Below, one piece after another: positions 16,941 through 25,725 of a stretch of 64,000 nt of DNA. The DNA is from Clostridium sp. CAG:768 (GTDB taxonomy: Bacteria; Cyanobacteriota; Vampirovibrionia; Gastranaerophilales; Gastranaerophilaceae). The notes below the pieces were generated by a model, which saw only the letters and a list, made by a program, of their open reading frames with translations, was not told the DNA's origin and made no database searches. Made by a program: the position numbers and the translations under genes. Location of the stretch: NCBI GenBank assembly GCA_000437435.1, contig FR899626.1, positions 75,605 to 139,604 on the forward strand, written 5' to 3'. Position 1 is the stretch's first letter. Every line of letters begins with the position of its first letter.

Positions 16941-17375
16941 TTATTTAAAGAAAAAATTTTTTATTTTATTAATTATGTTAGTACTTATAGGTGTTTTTTT
17001 CTTAGCCAACTTGATGTTTTCATTATTTATTAATATTTCATATGGCATAATATCAATATTGTGTTTCCAATTTTTTAGTTTTTGGGTTTGTTTTTCAATT
17101 ATTTCTCCAATGTGTTCTTTTGCATATTGAGTACTATATACTATTTCATTTATGTGTTCTGATATCCCATTTGATTTTGGTTGATGTTTATAATGAGTAG
17201 AAAGCCTGAATACAAAATCGTCATATTGAATGTAATGTATCATATTATTATTTCCACAATTATATTTTAATTTTTTTATTTCAGGCTGATTTTTATAAAA
17301 TTTATTGTATGATTTAGAATCAATGAATATAATTTTAGCATTTTTGTTCGTTATTTTGGGGGAAATATTTAGCAT
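16941..17375 (-). CDS. Hypothetical protein downstream of dnaE
   Basis: The 144-residue, Lys/Asn/Ile-rich product has no recognised domain, signal peptide or membrane helix. Its ATG overlaps the last codons of dnaE by seven bases on the same strand, so it is likely translated by coupling to dnaE. The 3' half has basic helical segments (KQTQKLKNWKHNI) and ends with KIKNFFFK. It could be a remnant or a lineage-specific protein. Confidence 0.5.
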   Translation of the reverse strand: MLNISPKITNKNAKIIFIDSKSYNKFYKNQPEIKKLKYNCGNNNMIHYIQYDDFVFRLSTHYKHQPKSNGISEHINEIVYSTQYAKEHIGEIIEKQTQKLKNWKHNIDIMPYEILINNENIKLAKKKTPISTNIINKIKNFFFK

Positions 17376-20300
17376 GCGACAGCTTCTTCTTGTTTTGTTG
17401 TACTATCCATTGATCGAACATCTATTTCTATTCTATTCGGGAATGCTTTATTTAATTTGTTTATCAGTTCATTAGATGAATTTACCCAGAATAATGAAGA
17501 TGTTAAAATTTTTACATCATTATCAAAATCTTTTAATTTGAATGTAACTGGATCAGAGCCTGAATATTGACATAAGAGATTTTTTAGCAACACTATTTCT
17601 TCAAATTTAAAGTCATCAATTAGAGAGATTGTAAAAATATTAGAATTATCTACAGTTTTTACAGTTTCAACTATTAATGATGGTGGTTCATCGTCACTTC
17701 TTCTGTTTACTTTCCCTGAAATAATTACACGTTGTTCATTTTGCAAGTAATCACCATATTCTTGGATTTTCCCGTTGAATGCAATAACTTCAATTTTCCC
17801 AGAAAGATCTTCAACAGTTATAAATCTTATAAATTTTGTCGGATCTTTTTTGGTTGGAATTTGTTTTACTGCAGTAATAAGACCGCAAATCGTAACAATT
17901 TTGTCATTTGGCTGTTCAGGAATTTCTGTTATTTTATGAGTCATCAAGAATGGTAATTTATCTCTAATTGTAGATAGCGGGTGACTTGTTACATAAAATC
18001 CCAAAAATTCTTTTTCAAAATTTTGTAATGTTCTTGCATCATATTCTTCATCAGATCCTGCTAGTTGGAATTTTGCATCTTCTATTGCAGATGTATCTCC
18101 TAGCATGTCAAATAAACTGCCTTGACCTGACTCTTTTGCTTTTGATTCTTTAGAAGCAGTTGCTGTTATGTATTCAATATTATCCATTAATTGTTTTCTG
18201 CTTTTTTCTATTGATGCAAATGCTCCTGCTTTAATTAAGCCTTCAAGAGTTTTTTTGTTTGAACATTTAGTATCTAAGCGTTTAATATAATCATAAATTG
18301 ATTTATAATCACCATTTTCTTCTCTTTCTTTGATGATTTCTTCAATTACTCCTTCTCCGACTTGTTTAATTGATGCAAGTCCGAAACGAATATTTTTGCC
18401 GTCTGGTGCATATTCAAGATATGATTTGTTAATGTCTGGTGGTAAAACTTTTATTCCATATTTCAATGCTTCTTCAATGTAAGCTTGAGTTTTATCTTGA
18501 TCTCCTGCAACACTTGATAATAGTGCTGATAAATATTCAACAGGATAATGACATTTTAGATACGCTGTTTGATATGCCACGAAGGCGTAAGCTGATGAGT
18601 GAGCTCTGTTAAAGCAGTATGCTGCGAAGTTTTGAATTTGTTCAAAAAGTTTAGTTGCATCTTCTGCTTTCATACCGTATTTTGCAGAACCCTCAATTAA
18701 TTTATCTTTTTGAGCAGCCATAGCAACAGGGTCTTTGTGCCCCATCATACGACGCACTTGGTCTGCTTGTCCTAAAGAGTAATCTGCCATGACTTGGAAA
18801 ATCTGCATGATTTGCTCTTGGTATACCATTGTGCCATATGTATCTTTTAGAATTGGCTCTAATCTTGGGTGTGCGTATGTAATTGCTTGACGACCATGTT
18901 TTCTTTCTACGAAGTCATCTACCATGCCTGACCCTAAAGGTCCCGGTCTGAATAGTGCAACCAAAGCACCTAAATCTTCAAAAACGTCTGGTTTTAATTT
19001 TTTTACCAAACTTGTCATACCTGAAGATTCAAGTTGGAATACTCCGACAGTTTCTCCTCGAACTAACATATCATATGTTGGTTTGTCATCTAGAGGTATA
19101 TGGTTAATATCAACATCTATTCCTTGACATTTTTGTACGAGTTTAACTGTTTTATGAATCATTGTAAGGTTACGCAGACCTAAAAAGTCCATTTTTAGAA
19201 GTTTCATTTTTTCTAAAATTTCTCTGTGGTACTGCGTAATAATGATCCCGTCTTTTGAAGGTTGTACTGGTACAATTTGGTCTAGCGGTTTGTATGAGAT
19301 AATTACACCTGCAGCGTGCATACCTATACCGCATTTAATACCTTCTACATTTTTAGCTGTATCTATAACTCTTTTTATTTCTTCATCTGTGTCGTAAAGA
19401 TTTTTTAGTTCAGATCCTTCAATCATTGAACCTTCAATTGTATCTTCGATTAAGGAAGCTGTTTTATTACTTTTTGCATATTCCATTCCGAATACTCTTG
19501 CAACACTTTTAAATGCGTTTCTTGCTGCAAGTGTATTGAATGTAATAATCTGACATACTTTATCTTCGCCGTATTTTTTTACAACATAGTCAATAACTTC
19601 TCCACGTTTTTCAATACAAAAGTCTGTATCAATATCAGGCATACTGAAACGTTCAGGGTTTAAGAATCTTTCAAACAACAGATGGTGTCTGATAGGGTCT
19701 AAGTCCGTAATATCAAGAGCATATGCAACAACTGAACCTGCTGCAGATCCCCTTCCTGGTCCTACTGGTATATCATGTGTTTTGGCAAAGTGAATGAAAT
19801 CCCAGGTTATTAAGAAATATGCAGAAAATCCCATTTTCTCAATAATACCAAGTTCATATTTCACACGTTCTTTAAGTTCTGGTGTTATTTCTTCTTCTTT
19901 GTATTTTCTTTTAAGACCTTGCATTACAAGCTCTTCTAAGTAAGAATCTGTTGTGTGATTTGGTGGAACTTTGAAATCTGGTAATGGTGCTTCCCATTTA
20001 ATTGTAACGTGACACTGTTCTGCTATATCAACTGTGTTTTTTATACATTGGTCAAAAGTTTCTGAATCCATCCATTTAAAAGCATCTCGCATTTCAGAAA
20101 CTGTTTTTACATAAAACTCATTATTAGGAAAATGAAAACGATTTTCTTCATCTTTCATAGATTGAGTCTGCATACAAAGTAAGGTATCATGCCAGTCTGC
20201 ATCTTCTTTTCTCAAATAGTGAGAGTCGTTTGTGATAATCATTTTTATATCAAGTTCTTTTGCGAGCTTGATTAAATCTGGGTTAGTTCTTTTTTGTTCT

Positions 20301-20845
20301 TCCAGTCCATGGTCTTGTAATTCAATATAATAATCGTCTCCGAATAAATCTTTATAGCGTTTGGCAACAGCTTTTGCTTCTTCATAATCACCTTTTAATA
20401 GGTTTTGCAAAACTTCTCCACCAAGACAGGCTGAGCAGCAAATAATTCCTTCATGACGTTCTTTTAATAGCTCAAAATTAATACGAGGTTTCATATAAAA
20501 ACCTTTGCATGCTGCATCAGATGCAAGCTTTACAAGGTTCATGTATCCTTCATTATTTTTTGCTAAAAGAATTAAGTGATATCTTGGATTATTATTTGGA
20601 TCTTTTTCTGTAATATCTCCATTATGTACATAAAATTCACACCCTATAATAGGTTTAATTCCAGCTTCTTTTGCTTCCAAATACAAATCAAGTGCACCAT
20701 ACATAACACCGTGGTCTGTAATTGCGACAGCTGGCATGTTATTTTCTTTGGCAAACTTGCATAAATCTTTTAGTTTTATTGCTCCATCAAGAAGTGAAAA
20801 TTCACTGTGGAGATGTAATGGTACAAATTGAGTGTTACTATCCAT
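17369..20845 (-). CDS. dnaE: DNA polymerase III subunit alpha
   Basis: Replicative polymerase catalytic subunit, 1158 residues, full length. The N-terminal PHP domain has HLHSEFSLLDGA (from residue 11) and AITDHG. The polymerase palm has GPGRGSAAGS (363-371) and PDIDTDF with catalytic D404 and D406. A helix-hairpin-helix and beta-clamp region follows, and an OB-fold near residue 990 (KIVTICGLITAVK) binds single-stranded DNA. It is the DnaE1 type without the split seen in true Cyanobacteria, where dnaE is often in two intein-bearing halves. No Shine-Dalgarno is present; a -10-like TAGTAT lies six bases upstream of the ATG. Confidence 0.97.
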   Translation of the reverse strand: MDSNTQFVPLHLHSEFSLLDGAIKLKDLCKFAKENNMPAVAITDHGVMYGALDLYLEAKEAGIKPIIGCEFYVHNGDITEKDPNNNPRYHLILLAKNNEGYMNLVKLASDAACKGFYMKPRINFELLKERHEGIICCSACLGGEVLQNLLKGDYEEAKAVAKRYKDLFGDDYYIELQDHGLEEQKRTNPDLIKLAKELDIKMIITNDSHYLRKEDADWHDTLLCMQTQSMKDEENRFHFPNNEFYVKTVSEMRDAFKWMDSETFDQCIKNTVDIAEQCHVTIKWEAPLPDFKVPPNHTTDSYLEELVMQGLKRKYKEEEITPELKERVKYELGIIEKMGFSAYFLITWDFIHFAKTHDIPVGPGRGSAAGSVVAYALDITDLDPIRHHLLFERFLNPERFSMPDIDTDFCIEKRGEVIDYVVKKYGEDKVCQIITFNTLAARNAFKSVARVFGMEYAKSNKTASLIEDTIEGSMIEGSELKNLYDTDEEIKRVIDTAKNVEGIKCGIGMHAAGVIISYKPLDQIVPVQPSKDGIIITQYHREILEKMKLLKMDFLGLRNLTMIHKTVKLVQKCQGIDVDINHIPLDDKPTYDMLVRGETVGVFQLESSGMTSLVKKLKPDVFEDLGALVALFRPGPLGSGMVDDFVERKHGRQAITYAHPRLEPILKDTYGTMVYQEQIMQIFQVMADYSLGQADQVRRMMGHKDPVAMAAQKDKLIEGSAKYGMKAEDATKLFEQIQNFAAYCFNRAHSSAYAFVAYQTAYLKCHYPVEYLSALLSSVAGDQDKTQAYIEEALKYGIKVLPPDINKSYLEYAPDGKNIRFGLASIKQVGEGVIEEIIKEREENGDYKSIYDYIKRLDTKCSNKKTLEGLIKAGAFASIEKSRKQLMDNIEYITATASKESKAKESGQGSLFDMLGDTSAIEDAKFQLAGSDEEYDARTLQNFEKEFLGFYVTSHPLSTIRDKLPFLMTHKITEIPEQPNDKIVTICGLITAVKQIPTKKDPTKFIRFITVEDLSGKIEVIAFNGKIQEYGDYLQNEQRVIISGKVNRRSDDEPPSLIVETVKTVDNSNIFTISLIDDFKFEEIVLLKNLLCQYSGSDPVTFKLKDFDNDVKILTSSLFWVNSSNELINKLNKAFPNRIEIDVRSMDSTTKQEEAVAC

Positions 20846-20851
20846 AACAAA

Positions 20852-20857
20852 ATACTA
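20852..20857 (-). promoter_or_regulatory. Candidate leaderless -10 box of dnaE
   Basis: On the minus strand TAGTAT ends six bases before the dnaE ATG with no Shine-Dalgarno between. A run of nine Ts lies where the -35 region would be, so the -35 is weak. Confidence 0.35.
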
Positions 20858-20897
20858 ACACAAGATTATTAAAAAAAAACTTTAATGTAACATTATA

Positions 20898-21824
20898 TTA
20901 TTGATAATTTTCAAGGGTAGAATTAATTCTTTCAATCATTTCTTCTTTGAAGAATTTAGGAGAACAAATTTCGCATTCTGTTCCATATCTCATTAATCTT
21001 TTTATTAGCATATGTAAGTCTTCATTTTTGTTGACTATGATATGGCTGCCGTCTGCTTCTATTTTATCTAATCTTTCCCAGTCTCTTAGTTTATAGTTTC
21101 TTGCTAATCTATTTTTTATTCTATAGACAATTGTAGTAGGTATTGATTGTCCTGAATTTGATATTGGTAATTGTTTTACAGATTGAATTTTCTCAATAGG
21201 AATTTCATAAACTCTACTCCCATTATTTCCTAAAGCTTTTAGGTAAATTTTTCTTTTTTGATATAGTAATTCAATAGGGGAACATAAAAGGTTTATTGCT
21301 TCCCCTTTTTCTGTTGTGTAAATAATTTCAAGTTTTAATTTATCCTGACAAAATTTTTCACATTGTTTAATTTGTTCTACCATTTCTGAATGGTTAAATT
21401 GCAAATGTAAATTATTTGTATTGTTTGTTATTTTTTCTAATGATTGTGCATAGTCATTATATCTGATCTCTAAACTATGAATAAAATGCTCAAGATTTGT
21501 TTTGTTTTTACCGTTAGGTAGTATTTCGCTTGCTTCTTTTAAAAGCTTAATGCTTTTTAAATCTTCTAAATTAAATTTGATTTTATATAGGGAGCTTTGT
21601 AGTTGATATTTGCCATTAATTTTTTTTACCTTTATGCCAAATATTTTCATAGCATTAAGATATTTGTTTAATGTAACATGGGTATTTGAAGTTCCGTCAT
21701 ATTGCCCGTTTGAAAAGTGGTCTATAACTTTTTTAAATTCAGCATCACCATCATAGAGCATTTTTAAAAATTCAAATAGTTTTACACAGGCATCATTGTA
21801 TTTTTCGGTTAGTTTTTTAGTCAC
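20898..21824 (-). CDS. WYL-domain transcriptional regulator 1
   Basis: The 308-residue product has an N-terminal winged-helix-like part (about 1-75), a linker and a WYL domain. The domain is seen as LCSPIELLYQKRKIYLKALG, followed by EIPIEKIQSVKQL and a WCX-like C-terminus ending in ERINSTLENYQ. WYL proteins sense small ligands or nucleic acids and regulate transcription; PafB/PafC-type pairs respond to DNA damage. The start codon overlaps the upstream WYL gene by eight bases, which indicates a coupled pair that may act as a heterodimer. Confidence 0.8.
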   Translation of the reverse strand: MTKKLTEKYNDACVKLFEFLKMLYDGDAEFKKVIDHFSNGQYDGTSNTHVTLNKYLNAMKIFGIKVKKINGKYQLQSSLYKIKFNLEDLKSIKLLKEASEILPNGKNKTNLEHFIHSLEIRYNDYAQSLEKITNNTNNLHLQFNHSEMVEQIKQCEKFCQDKLKLEIIYTTEKGEAINLLCSPIELLYQKRKIYLKALGNNGSRVYEIPIEKIQSVKQLPISNSGQSIPTTIVYRIKNRLARNYKLRDWERLDKIEADGSHIIVNKNEDLHMLIKRLMRYGTECEICSPKFFKEEMIERINSTLENYQ

Positions 21825-22761
21825 AATAATACCCCGCTTTCATGTTATTTAATAATGTAATAAATTCTTTTTTGAAATCTTCTGGGGCAATTATTTTGCA
21901 AGTTGGTCCATATTCTAGAAATTTTTGTTTAGCTAGAAATTTATTAGATGTTTTTAATTCAATAATGGCTTTATTATCTTCTGTTTTTAGTAATTTTTCA
22001 TTTTCATCTAATATTAAGTTTTTGTCTTCTGTTTTTAGTTCGTATGTAATGCAAATAGATTTCAAATTATCTGGAATTGTTTTGTTTAATTTTATTTCTT
22101 TAATCGATTTAATTCTGCTAACTAAAAAAATACCATATTCCATGTATTCAAAACCGGTACCATATAAATAAATTTTTCCATTAGAAATATCGATTTTGTC
22201 TGTTAGTATTTCAATATCTTTGAGTCCTGTATTTGGCGAATTGTATTCTATTAAAATTTGGTTTTTCTTTTCACAACAATCGATTAGTTCTTCTAGTAGT
22301 TCTCGATTTATATCTTTGAGAAGTGAAATGTTTTTTATTTCATTTATAAAATTTTCGCATTTAATGTATTTACAAATTTTTTCAAAGAATTTTTCTAAAG
22401 ATAATAATTCTTTAATATCAATATTTTTAACAAGACTTTTATAAGTTTTTATTACACTTTGCATTTCATCATCTGACATTTTAAGTTCAAATGGGTGAGC
22501 TGTAATTACATATCTTGAAATTTTGTCTTCGCCCCTAAATCTTTTTACTTCGCAACCTATTCTTTTTAGTGAATTAATATAAACTCTTAAAGTATCAATT
22601 GATATTTTTTCTCTTAAATATGGGTGATTAATAAAGTGATTGCAGATTTCTTCATAAGATTTTGGACCTTCTGTTAATAGAGAGAATAAAAGCAGTGCTT
22701 TGTATCCTGTAAAGGACATTAAATTATAGGTTACTTTTTGATTTTTTATAAATTCTTTCAT
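21817..22761 (-). CDS. WYL-domain transcriptional regulator 2
   Basis: The 314-residue paralogue of the downstream regulator shares the same architecture: an N-terminal winged helix (YNLMSFTGYKALLLFSLL, then TLRVYINSLKRIGCEVKRFRG), a WYL domain (ISNGKIYLYGTGFEYMEYGIF) and a C-terminal segment with LEYGPTCKIIAPEDFKKEF. The two proteins share the C-terminal Y-G-T/P-x-C-x-I-x-P/S pattern. A GGGGAGAG Shine-Dalgarno supports the start. The gene diverges from a probable non-coding RNA, so the shared 200-base upstream region is a natural place for autoregulation. Confidence 0.8.
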   Translation of the reverse strand: MKEFIKNQKVTYNLMSFTGYKALLLFSLLTEGPKSYEEICNHFINHPYLREKISIDTLRVYINSLKRIGCEVKRFRGEDKISRYVITAHPFELKMSDDEMQSVIKTYKSLVKNIDIKELLSLEKFFEKICKYIKCENFINEIKNISLLKDINRELLEELIDCCEKKNQILIEYNSPNTGLKDIEILTDKIDISNGKIYLYGTGFEYMEYGIFLVSRIKSIKEIKLNKTIPDNLKSICITYELKTEDKNLILDENEKLLKTEDNKAIIELKTSNKFLAKQKFLEYGPTCKIIAPEDFKKEFITLLNNMKAGYYCD

Positions 22762-22965
22762 ATTCTCTCCCCAATATATTTTACTATAAAATTTATAGCA
22801 TGTCTAAATTGTATTAATAACACTAATTCTTAATTGTCAATTAAAAATTGTCAGATTTTTACTTAATTTCATTAAGATTTCTTCATTAAGATTTAAGAAC
22901 TTGAATTTTTTCTAGTTATTTCAAGGGGCATGGTCAATTGTAAATTTTATTTTATTTTTCTTTAC
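22762..22965. other. AT-rich divergent regulatory region
   Basis: This part of the 564-base gap has no open frame of note. It holds the promoter side of the WYL pair, a 14-base tandem repeat (22868-22894) and several ATTGTCAATTA-like segments. The rest of the gap is the candidate RNA gene at 23001-23311. Confidence 0.5.
22868..22894. repeat. Tandem 14-base direct repeat
   Basis: TTCATTAAGATTT occurs twice, 14 bases apart with one C between the copies. It lies between the WYL regulator start and the divergent RNA promoter, the usual position for an operator bound on one face of the helix in a repeated fashion. Confidence 0.5.
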
Positions 22966-22994
22966 TTGTCAAACTTTTAACTTAGATTTACATT
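22966..22994 (+). promoter_or_regulatory. Promoter of the candidate ncRNA
   Basis: TTGTCA (22966-22971) and TACATT (22989-22994) are 17 bases apart and would start transcription near 23001, just at the change from AT-rich to purine-rich sequence. Confidence 0.5.
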
Positions 22995-23000
22995 AAAAAC

Positions 23001-23311
23001 TGTGGAGGGGCGGTAACCTTAAAACAAAAAAAATAAGGGAACGGCTGCCAGGATAGTAAAAGATTTAATTCAAATGATGAACAAAAATCTTGAGGAATAA
23101 ATAGCAGTAAAGAGAGGTGATGGCAAAGGCTCGATAGTTGGAAAAATGGGTTAAAGAAAGAGGAAATAAAAAAAGTTTTTTGAAGTGTAGAAGAAAAGAT
23201 TAGGGATATTTTTATTTAGTTGATTTTAATTATTTGGGATTTACAAAAAAGATTTAAGGGGAAGAGGAGATAGTTGTAATTTTTAAAGCTTGCGAAAATG
23301 CAAGCTTTTTT
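23001..23311 (+). ncRNA. Candidate purine-rich non-coding RNA
   Basis: A segment of about 310 bases has no credible reading frame. It lies between a good promoter and a perfect terminator hairpin. Its composition changes abruptly to G/A-rich. The 5' part can fold, with GGCGGT...CCTTA pairing to TAAGG...AC-GGCTGCC. Ten GGA triplets occur over the length, several in single-stranded-looking context (AGGATAG, GAGGAATAA, TTGGAAAA, GGGGAAGAGGAG). I looked for the conserved cores of RNase P, tmRNA, 6S and SRP RNA and did not find them. It might be a CsrA/RsmE-type sponge RNA, a leader of anmK that ends in an attenuator, or an undescribed structured RNA. Confidence 0.5.
23285..23311 (+). terminator. 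Rho-independent terminator before anmK
   Basis: AAAGCTTGC and GCAAGCTTT form a perfect 9-bp stem with a GAAAAT loop, followed by six Ts. It ends 15 bases before the anmK ATG, so it closes the upstream RNA. A TTG codon at 23290 in the anmK frame lies inside the hairpin and is not a credible start. Confidence 0.88.
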
Positions 23312-23325
23312 ATATTATAGAAATC

Positions 23326-24453
23326 ATGGAAGAATTGCAGTCAAAAATGGTTATAGGTTTAATGTCAGGTACTTCTTGTGATAGTATTGATGCTGGATTG
23401 TGTGAAGTTCATCCTGATATGTCTGTAAAACTTATTTCTGGTATAAATTATAAATATCCCGAACATATTAGAGCCAAAATTTTTCAGCTTTTTTCTGGGA
23501 ATGTTTCTGTAAAAGATGTATGTCAAATGAATTTTGCTATTGGCCATTGTTTCGCTGAAGCTTGTAAAGTTTTAATTTCTGAACATGGAAAGCCTGATTT
23601 TATTGCAAGTCATGGACAAACTATATTTCATTTCCCAATTGATGAAAAGTTAGATAAAATTTCATTAAAAAGTACTTTACAAATTGGTGAGAGTGCTGTT
23701 ATTGCTCAAGAAACAGGGTGCTTAACAATTTCAAATTTTAGAGAAGCTGATATTGCTGCTGGTGGAGAGGGTGCTCCTTTAGTTTGTTTTGCAGATGAAA
23801 AATGGTTTAAACCCTTAAAGAAAAATTTATTGGTTCAAAATATTGGTGGTATTTCTAATGTAACAGTAATATCCAAAGATTTTCCAACTTTTGGATTTGA
23901 TACTGGACTTGGAAATATTATGATTGACTATTGTGTTAATAAATTCTTTAAAAAGTCTTATGATAAAGATGGAAAAATTGCAGATTCTGGTAAAGTTTGT
24001 GAAAGTTGGCTTGAGTGTCTAATGCAAGATGAATACTATTTTAAAGTTCCACCTAAAACTACCGGAAGAGAGTATTTCTCTGCAGAGTATATTGAAAATG
24101 CACTTAGATTCGGACCTAAAAATCCTGAAGATGTTGTTGCTACAGCTACAGCTTTAACAGCTAAAACTATTGCAACTGCTTATGAGAGATTTATATATCC
24201 CGATATAGATATAAAAGAAGTAATTATTGGTGGTGGTGGAGCATATAATCCGACATTAATGAAATATTTACGTCATTACCTGCCAAAGCATGTTGATTTA
24301 AAAACACATGAAGCATACGGGATATCTAATAATTTCAAAGAGGTTATGGCTTTTGCTCTTTTAGGTTATTGTAATTATTATAATATACCTAGTAATCTAC
24401 CTTCTTGTACAGGAGCTTCAAAAAGAGTTGTTTTAGGAAAAGTGTCTAATTGA
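23326..24453 (+). CDS. anmK: Anhydro-N-acetylmuramic acid kinase
   Basis: Phosphorylates and opens 1,6-anhydro-MurNAc released during peptidoglycan turnover, feeding it back to MurNAc-6-phosphate. The 375-residue product begins with the signature VIGLMSGTSCDSIDAGL and has IASHGQTIFH, NIGGISNVT, FDTGLGN and a late VIIGGGGAYNPTLM. The ATG at 23326 is chosen because the earlier TTG would overlap a terminator. No Shine-Dalgarno is present; TATTAT lies seven bases upstream, so it may be leaderless. Two other wall-recycling genes (ldcA and dacB) occur elsewhere in the window. Confidence 0.95.
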   Translation: MEELQSKMVIGLMSGTSCDSIDAGLCEVHPDMSVKLISGINYKYPEHIRAKIFQLFSGNVSVKDVCQMNFAIGHCFAEACKVLISEHGKPDFIASHGQTIFHFPIDEKLDKISLKSTLQIGESAVIAQETGCLTISNFREADIAAGGEGAPLVCFADEKWFKPLKKNLLVQNIGGISNVTVISKDFPTFGFDTGLGNIMIDYCVNKFFKKSYDKDGKIADSGKVCESWLECLMQDEYYFKVPPKTTGREYFSAEYIENALRFGPKNPEDVVATATALTAKTIATAYERFIYPDIDIKEVIIGGGGAYNPTLMKYLRHYLPKHVDLKTHEAYGISNNFKEVMAFALLGYCNYYNIPSNLPSCTGASKRVVLGKVSN

Positions 24454-24572
24454 TATTAAATTATTTTTTAGTATTATCTTTTTGTTAATATTTGTAAATA
24501 TATTTTTTTTAAAGTATCAAAAATATTATTTACAAGTATTATTTAGGTAGTAACAAAAAGGAGAATTTAATA

Positions 24573-24899
24573 ATGATTGACAATGTTTCATTTACCTCAA
24601 ACAAAACTATGGCTCAGCAATATTTAGAAAGAAAAGCTGCTCAAATTGAAGCTAATTTAGCAGAAACTATTAAGGAATCAGGTAGAGTAATTATTAATAA
24701 AAATAAAGCAGCTGCTCGCAGAGGTTCTTATATTCCAGAAGATGCTTATTTCGGAAATGTACCTCTATCTCCTCGCCAAATTGGTAAAGCTAAAACTATG
24801 GAGTCAGTTGCAGTAACTAAAACTAATATTGGTTCTGCAGAAAGTGCAAAAGTTCAAGAAGAAATTGTTCCAGAAAATAGTATCAATTACTTAGCTTAA
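24573..24899 (+). CDS. Small hypothetical protein with N-terminal VSFTS tag
   Basis: The 108-residue product is mostly helical and Ala/Lys/Glu-rich (MAQQYLERKAAQIEANLAET) with no membrane helix. The first residues are MIDNVSFTSNK, which resemble short N-terminal tags on three other otherwise unrelated proteins in this window. An AAAAGGAG Shine-Dalgarno supports the start. The last 17 bases overlap the end of the convergent nnrD gene. The function is unknown. Confidence 0.6.
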   Translation: MIDNVSFTSNKTMAQQYLERKAAQIEANLAETIKESGRVIINKNKAAARRGSYIPEDAYFGNVPLSPRQIGKAKTMESVAVTKTNIGSAESAKVQEEIVPENSINYLA

Positions 24900-25725
24900 G
24901 ATAATTTTTTATAGCATAAGGAATGTACCTGATTGTGTCTGTGGCTAAAACGCCATAAGCAGTCAGGTCATTTTTTGCTAAATCTCCAGATAATCCATGT
25001 AAATAAACCCCAAGAACTGAAGCTTCAAATGTTTGCATATTTTGAGCAAGTAATCCTGCAATCATGCCTGCAAGTACATCTCCACTTCCTGCTTTTGCAA
25101 GGGCACTATTTCCTGTGTTATTGTAATAAATTTCTCCCTCTAGAGATGTTACTATTGTTTTATGAGATTTTAAAACTGTTACGCAGTTATATTTTTCACT
25201 GATTTTTTTTGCAGATTTTTCCATATCTGATAAAATTTCATCTAAACAGCAATTTAGTAATCTTGAAGCTTCTTTTGGATGTGGAGTTAATATTGTATTT
25301 TTGGGTAATTCTATATTATTTTCAGATAAAATATTTAATCCGTCAGCATCAATTACTGTTGGTATATTTTTTGCTAATTTTATTGTATTTGTAAATAAAT
25401 TTTTAGCTTCATTGGTTGTTGATAATCCGCAGCCAATTAGTAATACTGTTGAATTTTTGATTATTTCTGGTATTTTATTGGTTGGGGCAAGTACAATTTC
25501 AGGAGCTTTTGCTGATGCTACTTTTAGGACATTATCGTGACTTGCCAATTCTACATAGCCGGCTCCAATTTTTAATGCAGAAACTGATGAAAGATATGCT
25601 GCTCCTGTCATGTATTCTGAACCTGATACATTAAGAATTTTTCCGAAAGTTCCTTTATTTGAATTTTCTGATCTTTCTGGAAGTTTTGGAAGTTTATTAT
25701 AGTCCATTTTGCCTAATTGCCTCAT
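24883..25725 (-). CDS. nnrD: ADP-dependent NAD(P)H-hydrate dehydratase, single-domain
   Basis: Repairs hydrated NAD(P)H (NADHX/NADPHX) by dehydration, with ADP or ATP consumption. The 280-residue ribokinase-like product has GTFGKILNVSGSEYMTGAA, VIDADGLNIL, TPHPKEASRLL and the catalytic ALAKAGSGDVLAGMIAG. The usual N-terminal NnrE epimerase domain is absent. The start lies inside the end of trmL (29-base overlap); an alternative ATG six codons in (MDYNKL) would shorten the overlap. It forms a tight unit with trmL and pgsA. Confidence 0.92.
   Translation of the reverse strand: MRQLGKMDYNKLPKLPERSENSNKGTFGKILNVSGSEYMTGAAYLSSVSALKIGAGYVELASHDNVLKVASAKAPEIVLAPTNKIPEIIKNSTVLLIGCGLSTTNEAKNLFTNTIKLAKNIPTVIDADGLNILSENNIELPKNTILTPHPKEASRLLNCCLDEILSDMEKSAKKISEKYNCVTVLKSHKTIVTSLEGEIYYNNTGNSALAKAGSGDVLAGMIAGLLAQNMQTFEASVLGVYLHGLSGDLAKNDLTAYGVLATDTIRYIPYAIKNYLKLSN

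Noticed and set aside
20871..20879. A9 run upstream of dnaE as a second phase-variable element
   Set aside because: It lies in a non-coding, A/T-rich region where such runs are common, and there is no second example or reading-frame consequence.
23001..23311. RNase P RNA, tmRNA, 6S RNA or SRP RNA
   Set aside because: None of their conserved cores (for example GAGGAAAGTCC, a tRNA-like end with CCA, or the SRP GGAAGCAGCC loop) is present.
23290..23325. anmK starting at TTG 23290
   Set aside because: The codon lies inside a perfect terminator hairpin; the ATG at 23326 fits the family N-terminus.
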